Source: Metaphire vulgaris
Taxonomy: Eukaryota; Annelida; Clitellata; Crassiclitellata; Megascolecidae
DNA: 64,000 nt
Direction of reading: 5' to 3'
NCBI GenBank assembly: GCA_018105865.1
Contig: CM030851.1
Span: forward strand, 6,135,328 to 6,199,327
Part shown: positions 22,964 to 34,661 of the stretch, piece after piece
Numbering within the stretch: position 1 is the first letter of the stretch
Layout of the letters: each line of letters opens with the position of its first letter
Translations under genes and position numbers: made by a program
The notes under the pieces: model-generated
Databases searched by the model: none
Seen by the model: the letters and a program-made list of their open reading frames with translations, nothing else
Told to the model about the DNA's origin: nothing

Positions 22964-23519
22964 CAATGATGGCCTAATGGACGACATCGACGATGACGAA
23001 ACAACGATGATGAAAGTAATGTTTATGATAATGACGACTACAACGACAATCTATGTCTTTTATTGCAAAGCGATCAACTCAGTTTTTGCTTTCGAAGCTG
23101 AATGCGGTGTCATCATCATCAGCAGCGCCGCCTGTCGCCATCCGCGTGGAACATTTCAAGTAAACCAGACGATCTCCGACTTAGCGACGCTTGGACAATA
23201 GGCCTACACTGAAATATGAAACTATACACTTGAACATAAAAATTGGCGCCACAAAACTTTCACGAAATAAGTAGACACTTATCGTGGATGTCACTTTATG
23301 TCTTATTTGCTCGATTAATGATTGTAGGCCTACTATGGGACCGTCAATAAAGTCAATGTCATGCCCTAAGAAAGTGTGACCGTTTGTTACAGAGGAGGTG
23401 GGTAAACACCATTGCGACGTGACTGACGTCACACTTTCCGTACACATGAAACCTGAAAATGTGGTATATTTTACTTTGTCTTCCGATGGATGTGTTCTCA
23501 CAGAAGATGTCACTGGTGT

Positions 23520-25670
23520 AGACCCTATTCTTTTTCTTCTAAGTGCCCTGCAGGTTTTGACTTCGTCGGCGTCGACTCGGCGATCATGGGTCTCCATTTC
23601 CGTTTGTCTTCTATTGCATGGATGATAACATTATTGTTCCGCAGTTTCTTCCCTGTGGGTAGCATAAGCTTCCAGATATTTTCTTCTTTGTATTCCTCTG
23701 TGAATCCTCTATCCTTTTTCTGCTCAATCAATTCTGTTGTAAGTTGTACCAAACTCCTCAATTCCATCTTTCCTCATTAAATGACCAAAAAGTCTATTTG
23801 TCTTGTTATTATTGCTGCCACTAAGCTTTTTTGGGTTCCCGCTTTAACCAACACTTCGCTGTTCTTCATGTCGTTACAGATTCTCACCGTCCTTCTAAAA
23901 AAACCACATTTCGGTTGCCGCGAGTCCCCCCTCATAATTTTGGACACTGTCCATGTCTCGCAGCCGTAGACCTATAGCAGTATTGGCCACACATAAGATT
24001 TCAGCACATTAATTCTACAGTGTAGTTGGCATTGTTATGTGTTGGTTTTTCAGAATATTCGTAAGTTCGCTAAATGCTGACTTGGCAATTCCAATTCTTC
24101 TTCTGATTTCTTCGCCGCATCTTCCATTACTCGTGATTTGTGCACCTAGGTATTTTAACTGCTGCACCTGTTGAATTTTGTGCCGTTGAACATATATTTG
24201 ACATATAGGTTTTTTAAATATTGGAAATTACCAGTGACTGTTTTGCGATTTATTTTTAATCCTAGTTTTCATGTCTCTTAATTCTACCACTTTGTCAATC
24301 AGTGTTTCAGTTTATCTTTGTTTTCGGTTATTAGTGCCGTGTCATCGGCAAATCCTATGATGATTTCTGTATGTGCAGTATTGCGTGCAACTACTAAACC
24401 TACCGAAGCTGAAATTAAAACCAGTAAGACCTGACGCTCTTTGAAAGATTTCACTGGTTATCATACTGCCTAAGTATTTGAACTGTGCCACTTGTTTGAT
24501 TTAATTGCAATTTAGTCTTATACTGCATGTGGGTGTACTTTGCTCTTGGTAATCACCATGCATAAAGTCTTTTTATATTAATCTTTAGGCCCAAGCCTTT
24601 CTCTTTGCTTTCTATTTCTAATTTATTTATACGTTTCTGCAGAGTTTCCTCTAAATCAGCCATTAATGTGGCATCGTCTGCAAATCTAAGATTATTTACG
24701 TTTCTTCCTCCAAGTTTGACACCTTCTAGATCTTTGATTGATTTTTTGACTTCCTCTCCATATAAGTCGAACAAATCTGGCGACATTCCGCACCCCTGTC
24801 TTGCCCCTTTCCGTGTCTTATCCATTTTCTTATGGTTCCGTTTATCTTGGTTCATACAGCTTCCTATTCCCTGTATAAATCATGCACCAGTCTTAAGTCT
24901 TTTCCATCTATTCCTGATTTCTCAGAGTGTAAATAGGGCTATGTTCTCCACACTATGTCATATGGGCCCGCTGACTTGTTTTTTCGTCTTCACAGCTTCT
25001 TCTAGTATTGGAGGTCCATCTACTTCTTTGGAAATGGTCTTGTCCCCTCTCTTGTCGTTATATAGTTCTGTAATATATTCATGCGATTTGTCTAATATCT
25101 GGTTTTCCTCTCTCACTCTTTCTCTATTTATGTCTTGATTCATTGACTGCCAATAGTTTTGCTTCTACTAGATAGTTTCATGTATTTTATCATGCATATT
25201 TCCCGTGTTTCTTTGTTCTTCTATCTCCTAGCATTTTTTATTCAACCACTCCTCCTTTGCCTCGTGATATCTATTTTTTATATATTTATATTCAGGTTGC
25301 AGTACTAATATTTGTCGTTGTTGTTCTTTCTTCCATCATGTCTAGTATTTCCTTTTTCATCCAGGGTGGTTTCTTATTCTTCTCTTTCTTAGGTATGACT
25401 TCTTCTGTAGCTTTGATTAGCACCTCCTTAAACTCTTCCCATATTGTTTCCAAATCTTGTGTCCCTCTCAGTACCTGGAATCTATTTTGAATCTTTATTT
25501 GATACTCCTTCATTATGTTTTGCCCTTGTTCAACTTCTTTCCAGTCGTACCTGTCTATTTTTGCCTTTCTTTTTTAACCTTTTCAGTTTTGTGTTGATAT
25601 CTGCTCTAATTAACTGGTACATGATCACTATGAGCATCTGCCCCCGGATTAGTATTCGTTTGAGTTAGAG
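23520..25670 (-). mobile_element. LINE remnant (AP-endonuclease type), antisense, decayed
   Basis: Broken - strand frames give, in the expected order, KKPPWMKKEI (25350 region), QILDKSHEYITELYND (25100), RT with GARQGCGMSPDLFDLY and RFADDATLMADLEE (24855-24553; FADD is the catalytic box), and a FGHLMRK-like C-terminal region (23800-23600). The amino-acid pattern resembles the LINE at 44580-47545. Many stops and frameshifts mark an old copy. It occupies part of the space between the two receptor genes. Confidence 0.8.
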
Positions 25671-26404
25671 CATTTCTGAATTTCTGGTTCACTTGTAGAA
25701 ATTAGGACTTATAAAAACAACAGGACTATAGGGATTAATAACATTCAATATAAAATCCTTTGTCATAAAATATCTTTCTTCTAGCATTCAAAATTAACAG
25801 CATGGTTTTGAATTTTTCAAAAAGAAAAACCAAAGCTTTCTTGAATTGCACATTTTAATTATACTGTGCTATTAATTGATAAAAATGCATTATGTCAACA
25901 ACGCTTCTTTCATTAAATATTTTCTCTTCCCAAGTACAACACACAGAAATGACACCTGTTCAACTGTCTGTCACATATTTCCTCTAGTAATTGATGACGA
26001 TTGAAACAAAGAGTTCTTACTTCATATTTCTTATTCTAGACTTTATGTGTACTATAAAATTCTGGAAATGTTAAATACCGGTAATCAATTGAATACATAC
26101 ACTTCGAGCAGACCATGCATAATGACTGGTCTCGTTTCAAATTAGATTAATCAGATCACGCTGCTATGAAAAAATAAAAGAATAATCAACAAAACCAGAC
26201 TGTGAGCCACTGTCCGACTTCCATGGCTTGTAGCAGATACCCGACAGTGAAGATTGTCGTACCTGTGGCTGGTAACAAAACCAATACAAATAAACTTAGT
26301 ATGATGAACATGATGCACTTTTGATTAATTTAACACCTATTGCTATGTATCCAGCTTCCAATGAATTCATCATTGTATGTACAATTATTTCAGGATTGAG
26401 ATAT
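25671..26404. other. No gene seen
   Basis: AT-rich non-coding sequence between the LINE remnant and the MITE at 26413. I looked here on the - strand for 7TM exons of the GPR158-like gene and found none I could support. Confidence 0.5.
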
Positions 26405-26412
26405 ATTTCATC

Positions 26413-26569
26413 CAGTGGCTATTCTAGCCACCTAGACATTGGAGGGAGTTTAACATTTTTGAGGGATAAAAGACATTTGGAGGTCATACTACTTGTCAAA
26501 AATGTCAAAATTTTGGAGGAATTCAAACTTGGGGGGATCCCCCCCAGAGAAGGCCTAGAATAAACACTG
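26413..26569. mobile_element. MITE, CAGTGTTTATTCTAG family, copy 3
   Basis: It has CAGTGGCTATTCTAGCCACC at the left and GCCTAGAATAAACACTG at the right, with a perfect 8-bp target duplication ATTTCATC (26405-26412, 26570-26577). This confirms the hAT-type 8-bp duplication for the family. Confidence 0.93.
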
Positions 26570-26784
26570 ATTTCATCTGTTATAATTTTATTTACTCATT
26601 TAGAAGTGCAGCATAGAAGACATTGCCTCGGGCTTCCCTTAAACTTCCACTTTAAAAATGGTTTCCTGGATGTGGCTTTGTGTACAATGTTGCCTATTTA
26701 ACCTGCACACCGTCATAAACCTCAGAGATTGCATCATGCATCATTTATAAATTTACACTAGGAGTAACCACAAAACCATGCTAA

Positions 26785-27252
26785 GGGGACGTCCATTAAT
26801 GATGTCAACGAAATAGGTGGAGGGTGTTTGAAAGAATTTGACATTGTTGATAATGGGAGGGGGTTGGGAAGATAAATTGACATCAACAATAGCTGCATTC
26901 AGAAATGGTAGCTCCACACATCTCCAGTTATATTATTGAGCAGTTGAAGAACATTTTGCTTCCCTGAGGAAAAACGATTTAAGCTAGAACATAAAGCCTC
27001 AATTTGTTCATGAACTCAAAGAGTCATTGTAAATTTGAAATCTGTCTAACAAGTAAAAATCTATTAAACTTTATTTGTAATCTTTTTTAACTCAATAATT
27101 CAAATTTTTTACCTTAATGCCAGCCACATAAAATATGGTTAGTTTGACACAATTTTATTAGGGGGTCACTGAAAGTTTGACACTTGTTGACAAGGGGAGG
27201 GGGACGGGTATAAATTGCCTTAAAATTGTTGATATAATTAATTGACATCCCC
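26785..27252. mobile_element. PIF/Harbinger-like MITE
   Basis: Inverted ends GGGGACGTCCATTAATGATG and TTAATTGACATCCCC (the right end differs slightly), with a 3-bp TAA on each side (26782-26784, 27253-27255). Internal copies of GTTTGAAAGAATTTGACA-like sequence are mirrored near 26828 and 27168. A 3-bp TWA target is typical of Harbinger elements. Confidence 0.65.
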
Positions 27253-27312
27253 TAATCAAATCAGTAAAACATGAAATTGAAATGGCAAACTAATGATATT
27301 ATTAGTTAGGCT

Positions 27313-28261
27313 CAGAGATGTACGCAAGTCTCTAACCTCGAGTCTCAAGCAAGTCTCGAGTCTTTACCCCCAAGTCTCAAGTCAAGTCGCAAGTCAGAGG
27401 CCTCGAGTCGCAAGCAAGTCTCAAGTCTTTACCCCAAAACTCAAGTCAAGTCGCAAGTCACATGCCTCGAGTCGCAAGCAAGTCTCAAGTCGGTAGTCAG
27501 TCTCACCCAACGTGTATATTTTAAGCAATAAGCAATGGTAGTTAATTACTATTATTACGAATTAATAGTAATCAATATAATAGAGTACATCTGTTATGTG
27601 AGTAATTATTTACTTTAAATTAATACATTTGATGCCATGTGATCAGTAACTAATCATCAATTAACTACCGGTAGATTAGAAAAGTAACTGAACAACACGT
27701 GGCTCTACGTTTTTTACATTCTCATTAATTAAAATCCTTGAATCCGAATTTAACAACTTTCGGAGCCGCAACTTCAGGATGTCCATGACTAGATTGACTA
27801 CTTGTAGATCTCTCCATTTTACTTTCAGACTGAAAAAACTTTTTACTATTAAATTAATGCGATAATATTAAGCCGCATAAATATGCATATAATTTACTAG
27901 TCTAGACTCTAGAACAAAGCATTTGACGCTATAATATAGTGTTGCCACTTGCAGCAGAATTTTTATAAAAAATACGTGGCATGACAGACAAATAGCGCAA
28001 TTTATAAGCCGTGATCGGCTTATCGTGAATTCATTATCGTGATCGTGAGCGGAGGAGTTATTAGGGAGATTGCATCGCAGAAAACTTAAAAGTCGCAAGT
28101 CACAGGCCTTGAGTCTCAAGTAAGTCTCAAGTCTTTACCCCCCAAGTCTCAAGTCAAGTCGCAAGTCACGGGCCTCGAGTCGCAAGCAAGTCTCAAGTCT
28201 GAAAATTTGCGACTCGAGTCGACTCGATTCTCGAGTCGGCTGACTCGAGTCTCCAACTCTG
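27313..28261. mobile_element. hAT-type element with CAAGTC-rich ends
   Basis: A perfect 8-bp target duplication GTTAGGCT (27305-27312, 28262-28269) flanks a 949-bp segment with short inverted ends (CAGAG...CTCTG). Both sides carry arrays of AAGTCTCAAGTC and CGAGTCGCAAG repeats (27320-27500 and 28085-28250); the centre is AT-rich and non-coding. Confidence 0.85.
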
Positions 28262-28603
28262 GTTAGGCTAGACATTTTACGTCTGAGGGAAGGTTTAAAT
28301 GATAAAATGAAATACAGTGAAGATGAAAGACAAGGATGGCAGATTGCAGAGTATTAAAGCATTAATTTGCTGTTTCACTTTTGTGCACATTTTGCATTTT
28401 GTGTCATACACATATGTGCAACATTTTGCCTCATTGTATATATAATGCCAACTTTAAAAAGGGCTTCTTATTGAAAATAGTCATAGATACAACATTGATT
28501 CCATTGCACAATTGTTATTCTTTCTAAGCAATGGGAAGCAATACATGAGTATTTTTTTCTTCCACAACTTTGAGGATTTTTAAATAGCAAATATCAATTT
28601 TAC

Positions 28604-28777
28604 ATTTTGGAACACATGCCTGGCCTGTTTGTCTCCTTCTGCTTTTAGCCTATATTCTTCTTCGACTGTTTTACCATCAAAGTACAATGCAATGTTGTTA
28701 AATGGATATTCATAGCCAATTTTGCATTGACATTTGTAGCTTCCAAGAACGAACTTCTTACTGGCCAATGGAATGCA
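28604..28777 (-). CDS. GPR158-like exon 8: second EGF-like unit
   Basis: Acceptor CATCTTGCAG, donor CCAAAAT|GTAAAA (phase 0 both ends, 58 codons). The reading starts CIPLASKKFVLGSYKCQCKI then GYEYPF, matching the first unit in exon 3 (GFRRGGYQCRCKPGHHYP). It ends EEYRLKAEGDKQARHVFQN. If the donor were not used, the frame would stop after VKLIFAI (stop at about 28583), giving a soluble form. The next exon was not found. Confidence 0.88.
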
Positions 28778-28784
28778 CTGCAAG

Positions 28785-29766
28785 ATGAAACAAACAATCC
28801 ATAATTTTCATCAAATTAAAAACAAATAAGTCAGCAGAAATTAATTCCTTAAATAAATTTACAATGTGTAAATAAGTATGTCTAAGTATGTACTTAAACA
28901 CCCAATTGGCATGAAAACATGTGAAGTTTACAGTACCAAAGTATAAAACGAATCTTGCTAAAATTGGATAATTTAAAATAGGGATGTACCTGCAGGTTCA
29001 TATAAAACTGCAAGGTTTCATTATAATCAAAGCTTTTTCTTTCCTAGGCGTATTGTCTGTATGCTTTTTCATTCAAATCAAATCATATTCAACACAACAA
29101 AGCTAGTAATATACTACATTCATCTGTGACAGCAAATTCACACATACAGCAAATATGTTTTTAGTAGATCCATTTATCCAGGATTTTAAAACCTGCATAA
29201 GTCAAATTGCAGAAGCATCCAAGTATTTATACATGCATTTTAGCAGCTATCTGAACTATTATGAAACACCCCATATTTCTAGACATATGTGACAAATAAA
29301 AGATGACAGAAAAGATTGATGCCATAATATATTTGGAAAATCAATTGTTCCAAAAAGAAAGGAAAAACTGTGCAATGATATAGCAAAGTGTATAGAAGCA
29401 TCCAAGTGCAGTTAAAAGACACTGAGCTCTGAACAGACAAGTATTAAAGCAACCTGTTCAAATTGGATCAGGCTCCAACCAATGGGTTACCATGATTACT
29501 CATGATGACGACGATGACAACGATGATGACAATGACAACAACAATTGTGAAGATGATGACAGAGTATTAAAGAGTTTATCATTTTTGAGCTCATATTTCC
29601 ATTCTGTTATTTACTGCATTTACTGTTTCCATTCATAATAGTAACTGTAATTAATATATATTATTTTGAGTTTCTGGTAATAATTTTAATCTACAACTAA
29701 TTCCTATTATGTAAAATGGTAGCAATCGAAATACAATGGGATAAGCGTAACACATAAAAACCATAC
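28785..29766. other. Intron 7 of the GPR158-like gene
   Basis: AT-rich intron with a short (GAT/GAC)n stretch near 29500-29560; nothing else identified. Confidence 0.6.
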
Positions 29767-29884
29767 TTCTGTTGTTTTGTAGTGACATTTGGCAGTGTCT
29801 TTGAAGGCACTCTGAACAGTAAAATCTTGATGACATTGATTTATGTCTAATTCATCAAGTTTAACATCTACAGTCACTACTCCT
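29767..29884 (-). CDS. GPR158-like exon 7: Cache end / Cys-rich start
   Basis: Acceptor GTATTTTTAG, donor ACAGAA|GTATGG. One base completes the Gln from exon 6; the reading is GVVTVDVKLDELDINQCHQD then FTVQSAFKDTAKCHYKTTE. It aligns with exon 2 (YIAVTTMDMDFMTIDVNPCP ... FQNIAKCKSTTT) with the same length class and identical phases, which argues for whole-module duplication. Confidence 0.9.
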
Positions 29885-30229
29885 CTAAAAATACAGACAA
29901 TATTCTATATTAATATGACAGCAAACACCAATTATAATTAGTGATCATAGTCCTGAATGTTCTGATGGTTGCATAATTTTGAAGAAATCAAAGTGTAATG
30001 TCTATGCCTATACATGTTGGACTGTTGGTTGCACCTTATATTTGTACAGCACCTTGATAATAGTGAACTAATCATCAGTTTAAAGTGCTACACAGACCAC
30101 CTTATGCAGGTAGACAAGTGACTTTGCATATGAATGAAAGATAAGAGATTTTTTTAATTATTATTATCAAACTGACAATTTCTTGTGCACCATATGTCAG
30201 GAGGAGCAAGGGCACATTACTGAGTCCAG

Positions 30230-30235
<6 letters not shown>

Positions 30236-30303
<68 letters not shown>
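30236..30303. repeat. (TA)n microsatellite, LTR element target
   Basis: About 34 TA units directly before the LTR at 30304. The same (AT)n resumes after the right LTR at 36044-36076, so the retrotransposon inserted into a dinucleotide repeat. Confidence 0.95.
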
Positions 30304-30306
<3 letters not shown>

Positions 30307-31682
30307 AGAATTTGTGCAGTTGTATGATTATTGTAATGAACAGTTGAATGATGTTTTACATTATCGGCTTTAGTATGGCTACGAGATTTTACGATTAATA
30401 ACGCTGCCTATCTACTGAATATAATGTCACGTAGGCAAGGAATATCTTTACCATTACGGCTTTAAAATGTTCCGTTTTGATACTAAACCACACTTTTGTC
30501 CAATTCTGTTCATAATTATTGAGTCACAAATATTAATACTGTGAGCGTATCGTAAAAGGAGAATTTTAGGACGATTATTAGTTAAGTTTGAAGTAGTTTT
30601 GTACGACACTGATTCTTGCGTCTGCGTCCATAGGCTCCATGTTAAAGTTTTAGGCCTATTCGACGGCGCATATCTCTATAATTATAGGCGCTACAGAAGT
30701 CCGGTTTAGTTTCGCTTGAAGCTTATTTTTAGTGCATCGAGAGGTATAATTGGTATAATCTATTAAAGTATAAATTAATAGTTAAGCACCTTTGAAGTTA
30801 GCGTAGAAGGAATAGGAGAAGTAACGTAGGTTATCATTGGTTAGGAAAGCCTAAGCTTTTCGCTACGTGTGTTCTGATTGGTTGAACCTCCCCTTCCTCC
30901 GGCTCTCCTTTCAGAAAACTATATAAACGCGAGAGCGCGTCGTGTTAACCGGTCCGAGACTGGGCTCCTGCTGCGTTAGCACATACTCCTTAAACATAAC
31001 TGTTCTGTGGGAGCCTTGTGCATCGTAGTAGTTTGTTGTAAGCCAACTGGTCGGGTGGTGGCTTGACGATACTGGCGTCACTACTTGACTAGGTGGTTGC
31101 CAAGACTACTTGGAGAGTTCCGATACTGGGACTCTTTGATAACTCTTGGTCTTTGCAAAGAGACTTTTGCCGCGGGATTTATTCTGCGTTCGGTTGTCTT
31201 GAATATGTGTTGCGGTAATGCACTGTTGATGTAATGCGTGTTGAAATAAGGTTGTAGCATTATTTAATGACTGTGACATTTTTGCATTGCTAGATTTGGA
31301 TTAGATAAGATATAGCCTGTATTGTTAATTGTTTGAATAAGTGAACTCTAGCTTTGATTGTATAGTTTGCTGCTCATATGAATAAGGATGAAGAATGTTT
31401 ACTCTGCCATGTGTGACAATTAACTAGCGACCTTTAATGACAGTGAAGAATGCTCATTGTTAATTGAAGATATATGTGGTGATATGTAGCTGAAATGTTT
31501 CATACTAATTACTTGTGTTTGCATAATTGTTCGATGTTGTTGAGGTTTATGTTATAATAAAGAATGGTAAAATCATATGTGTTGTCTTCTCACAAGCAAG
31601 GCCACGTCAGAACCGAGTGGGGACCTAGTTTGCGACAGCCTAAATTCTAAGCAACTCCCTGGGGTTTTGGAATTTCGCTACA
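30304..31682 (+). repeat. Left (5') LTR
   Basis: It begins TGGAGAATTTGTGC and ends TTTCGCTACA. It has a TATA box and, near the end, AATAAAG (31557-31563), a likely polyadenylation signal. The diverged solo LTR at 10749-11945 shares its block order. Confidence 0.93.
30920..30927 (+). promoter_or_regulatory. TATA box of the left LTR
   Basis: TATATAAA in a context of CCGGCTCTCC upstream and GCGAGAGCGCG downstream; repeated in the right LTR at 35281-35288. Likely start of element transcription. Confidence 0.55.
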
Positions 31683-31684
31683 AA

Positions 31685-31700
31685 TTGGTACCAGAAGTGG
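31685..31700 (+). promoter_or_regulatory. Probable primer binding site
   Basis: TTGGTACCAGAAGTGG starts two bases after the LTR, the usual place for the tRNA primer site, and has the TGG needed to pair with a tRNA CCA end. I do not assign the tRNA. Confidence 0.6.
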
Positions 31701-31800
31701 GGTCCCTTCCGAATGCTTGTGAGGAGTCATGTTGTCAAAAGTTATATAATGTTAATGGTCCCTTCCGAATGCTTGTGAGGAGTCATGTTCGTGTCAACAT
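31701..31800 (+). repeat. Short direct duplication in the element leader
   Basis: GGTCCCTTCCGAATGCTTGT and the GAGGAGTCATGTT that follows occur twice, at about 31701 and 31758. It may be a packaging-region duplication; role unknown. Confidence 0.75.
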
Positions 31801-32359
31801 AGATAGCTAGAAATTGTTGGTAGAAGTTAAGGTTTTTACGTGCGTTTCACGTTAGCGATTTATCGGAGTAACTTGTTGTAGAATGTTATTTGTGAGCATT
31901 GGTGACGGATATTCTCATACTTGTTAGATTGCGTTCAATGAGTGTAAAAGTTAAGGCTTTTACAAGTATTGTTGTCGCTCATTGTCAGACGTTATTGTCG
32001 AGGAAATAATCCAATATTCTTGAGATTTCACTTTGATATGAGTAGAAGTTCAGGCTTTATTAACTCTTTGTGATCAAAAGTTATTGGATAGCGTTAATGT
32101 CGAACAGTCGAGTAGTTGCAAAGTTTTGAAGGAACGCTACTAATGAAGTTCAGTGTTCTTGCTATGTTGTTCATTATGAAGTTTTCCGAGTGAATGTTCG
32201 TCGGATGTAACTGGATAAGCGTTGATGACAAGTTCATTACTTGTGGTTAGTGGAAATATAAATTGTATATGTTCGCGAAGAGATATTGTCTGAATGTTTA
32301 ATTGAGTCTTGATAACGTTGTGCTTCTGCAACTGCAAACTTTATTCGAAGAAATAAATT

Positions 32360-34531
32360 ATGGAACAAGAACGACCGGACACAAGAGACAATTTGCTCCA
32401 CATGATTGATGACGAACGGGTGGAGGAACAACTTTCGAAAGGACCTTCGAATTCCTCGTCCATGTTAGAGCCGCCTCCACTCGAAAGAATGACGATGCCA
32501 GAAGAAGTCGCTCGCAGTCGTTGCTGCGAGGAGGTACCGTTATGGTACGCGCCAAGAACTATTGCAACCGAGGTGTATGCCCCGAAGCAACAGCAGTCGT
32601 CATTCTCATCAAGAGTCAAGAAACAATTTATGAAGCCAAGGAAATTTGATGGTACCGGGTCTTTAGAATCGTTCATAAAGCAGTTCGAAGTATGTGCGAG
32701 ACACAACGATTGGTCAGCGAAGGAGAAGACAGATTTCCTCCAGTGCTCGCTTGAGAAATCGTCAGCTCAATTATTGTGGGATTTTGGGGCGCACGATAAC
32801 ATTTCATATGAAAATTTAATCGAACGATTGCGTCAAAGATACGGACTCGAATCCCAGGCGGAAACGTTCCGTACTCAGTTAAGATGTCGTCGACAGCGAG
32901 AACAAGAAAGTCTTGCTGAACTACTACAAGATGTCAGGAAGTTGGTGACTCTGGCATATCCAGCTCCCGCGAACGAGATTACTGAATCCATTGCTAAGGA
33001 CGCTTTCTTAGATGCAATGAGAGACGGTGAACTTTCTTTAAAAGTCCGCGAAAGAGAACCTAGAACTCTAGATGAAACTTATAGGACGGCTGTTCGTCTA
33101 GAAGCTTATAAGAGGTCGTTGTGCTATGACAATGCATACGACGAGCCTCGACGCGACTCTCGTCGACAAGTTCGAGCAACGAGACAAGAAGATCCGTTGA
33201 CTCAGTTGGACGCTAAGTTGGATGATTTTATCCATACTCATCGGGAAGAGCAAGAAAGGTGGAGAAAGTCTGTGGAAGATAGACTGCTCCAAATGCAAAC
33301 GTTCGGTGGAACGAATACACATTCAATAAGAAGTAGCAAAGAAGGATCAGGGGCCGATTTTGTCACCTCCGTAGCAAACGAGCAAGTCGGGGGCCCCGCC
33401 ACAAAAGGTTCGTCTGGTAGTGGTCAGCGAACAATCCGTTGTTACAATTGCCAAGGTTTAGGGCACATAAGCCGGAATTGCAGAAAACCGCGAGTTGGAA
33501 ATCGTGGATCAACGTCTGTAAATTCAGTCGCATTTTCGCCTACTAACAGATCCAGAAATCCACATTCAGTGTATGTGCGTTGTGTGATTAACGGTATCGA
33601 ATGTTGGGGTTTGATTGATACAGGATCAGAGGTTAATTTATTGCCTGCATCTATAGCTACAGGGTTGCCACTAACCAATTGTTCGCAGACGTTATATGCA
33701 GCTAACGGTCAAGAAATTCTCGTAAAAGATGAAATCACAACGAGGGTGAAATTCAACTGTAGATGTAAAAAGCTCATCACATTTGTTGTGTCAGACGAAG
33801 TTCAAGAAGTGATGTTCGGCATGAAATTCTTGTCAAGTTGCCGATTGAGGTTAGAACAAAGTAAACTGTTCGTGGGACGTAGTCAACTGCCGTTAGTTCA
33901 ACGAAATGGAGCAGAATGGTGTCATAGAGTGGTCGCAGTAAATCGCGTGGAGGTGTTTCCTCATTCGTCGGAGGTTGTTGCCTCGACAGTGGTTAATGGA
34001 GAATCTGCGAAAGTCAGTTCTCGCGTTGGTTGCCAAGTAGAGCAATCAACAGTACTCGACACTCCAGAAGACGAAGACACAGTGCAAGTTCTAGGCTTTC
34101 AAAGTGAAGATGCTGCTCAAGGAAATTTCGTAACAGTTGGAGTCTTGCAGTCAGAACAGTCAGAAGAAGCAGAGTTAATCTCGCCAGAAGTACCTCAAAT
34201 TACACAACAAGACGCACTTGAAGACACACGAGACGACGCGTTAGTTGAATTGTCAGCAATGGTTTCAGATTTTATAGAGATTCAAAAGAGAAATCAGGAT
34301 GAATTGTCAGATTTTATAGAGATTCAAAAGAGAAGTATGGATGAATGGACGAAATTCATGGACGAGAAGATGACCGACAAAGGAAACAGTATCGTCAACG
34401 AAACATTCGTAGAACCTGAATTGATTGAAACGAATTCAGACGAACGAAAATCGGAACATGCGACGGAGGCTAAAGTCTTTTCCAGTCGTCAGAAGCCTCA
34501 TAGAAACAAAAAGAGGAAGGTGCGCTGGTAG
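32360..34531 (+). CDS. Gag-protease polyprotein of the LTR element
   Basis: Intact 723-codon frame. It starts MEQERPDTRD. At about residues 95-255 there is a gag capsid-like region (KFDGTGSLESFIKQFEVCAR, LIERLRQRYG, QESLAELLQDVRKLV, DAFLDAMRDGELSLKVRERE). Near residue 360 is a CCHC zinc knuckle (CYNCQGLGHISRNC), then near 415 an aspartic protease (WGLIDTGSEVNLLP, VMFGMKFL). After the protease, some 250 residues are acidic, with a repeated DFIEIQKR segment, ending in a basic NKKRKVRW. No RT follows; the end may derive from the junction of a large pol deletion. The protein would form particles and cleave Gag, but needs pol from another element. Confidence 0.92.
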   Translation: MEQERPDTRDNLLHMIDDERVEEQLSKGPSNSSSMLEPPPLERMTMPEEVARSRCCEEVPLWYAPRTIATEVYAPKQQQSSFSSRVKKQFMKPRKFDGTGSLESFIKQFEVCARHNDWSAKEKTDFLQCSLEKSSAQLLWDFGAHDNISYENLIERLRQRYGLESQAETFRTQLRCRRQREQESLAELLQDVRKLVTLAYPAPANEITESIAKDAFLDAMRDGELSLKVREREPRTLDETYRTAVRLEAYKRSLCYDNAYDEPRRDSRRQVRATRQEDPLTQLDAKLDDFIHTHREEQERWRKSVEDRLLQMQTFGGTNTHSIRSSKEGSGADFVTSVANEQVGGPATKGSSGSGQRTIRCYNCQGLGHISRNCRKPRVGNRGSTSVNSVAFSPTNRSRNPHSVYVRCVINGIECWGLIDTGSEVNLLPASIATGLPLTNCSQTLYAANGQEILVKDEITTRVKFNCRCKKLITFVVSDEVQEVMFGMKFLSSCRLRLEQSKLFVGRSQLPLVQRNGAEWCHRVVAVNRVEVFPHSSEVVASTVVNGESAKVSSRVGCQVEQSTVLDTPEDEDTVQVLGFQSEDAAQGNFVTVGVLQSEQSEEAELISPEVPQITQQDALEDTRDDALVELSAMVSDFIEIQKRNQDELSDFIEIQKRSMDEWTKFMDEKMTDKGNSIVNETFVEPELIETNSDERKSEHATEAKVFSSRQKPHRNKKRKVRW

Positions 34532-34661
34532 TTATCTACGCAAAGATTTTCAGAAGTTTAGGCTTTGAAGTAGTTTTCAGAACGAAGTTGTTTAATAGTT
34601 TCTTCGATTTTTTTGTATAGTTTCGAATGAGGGCATTCGAAGTACTAAGTCGGAGGCATTG

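Noticed and set aside
27320..28250. CRISPR-like or satellite array of CAAGTC repeats
   Set aside because: The repeats are irregular, without spacers, and confined to the two sides of a hAT-type element with a clear target duplication.
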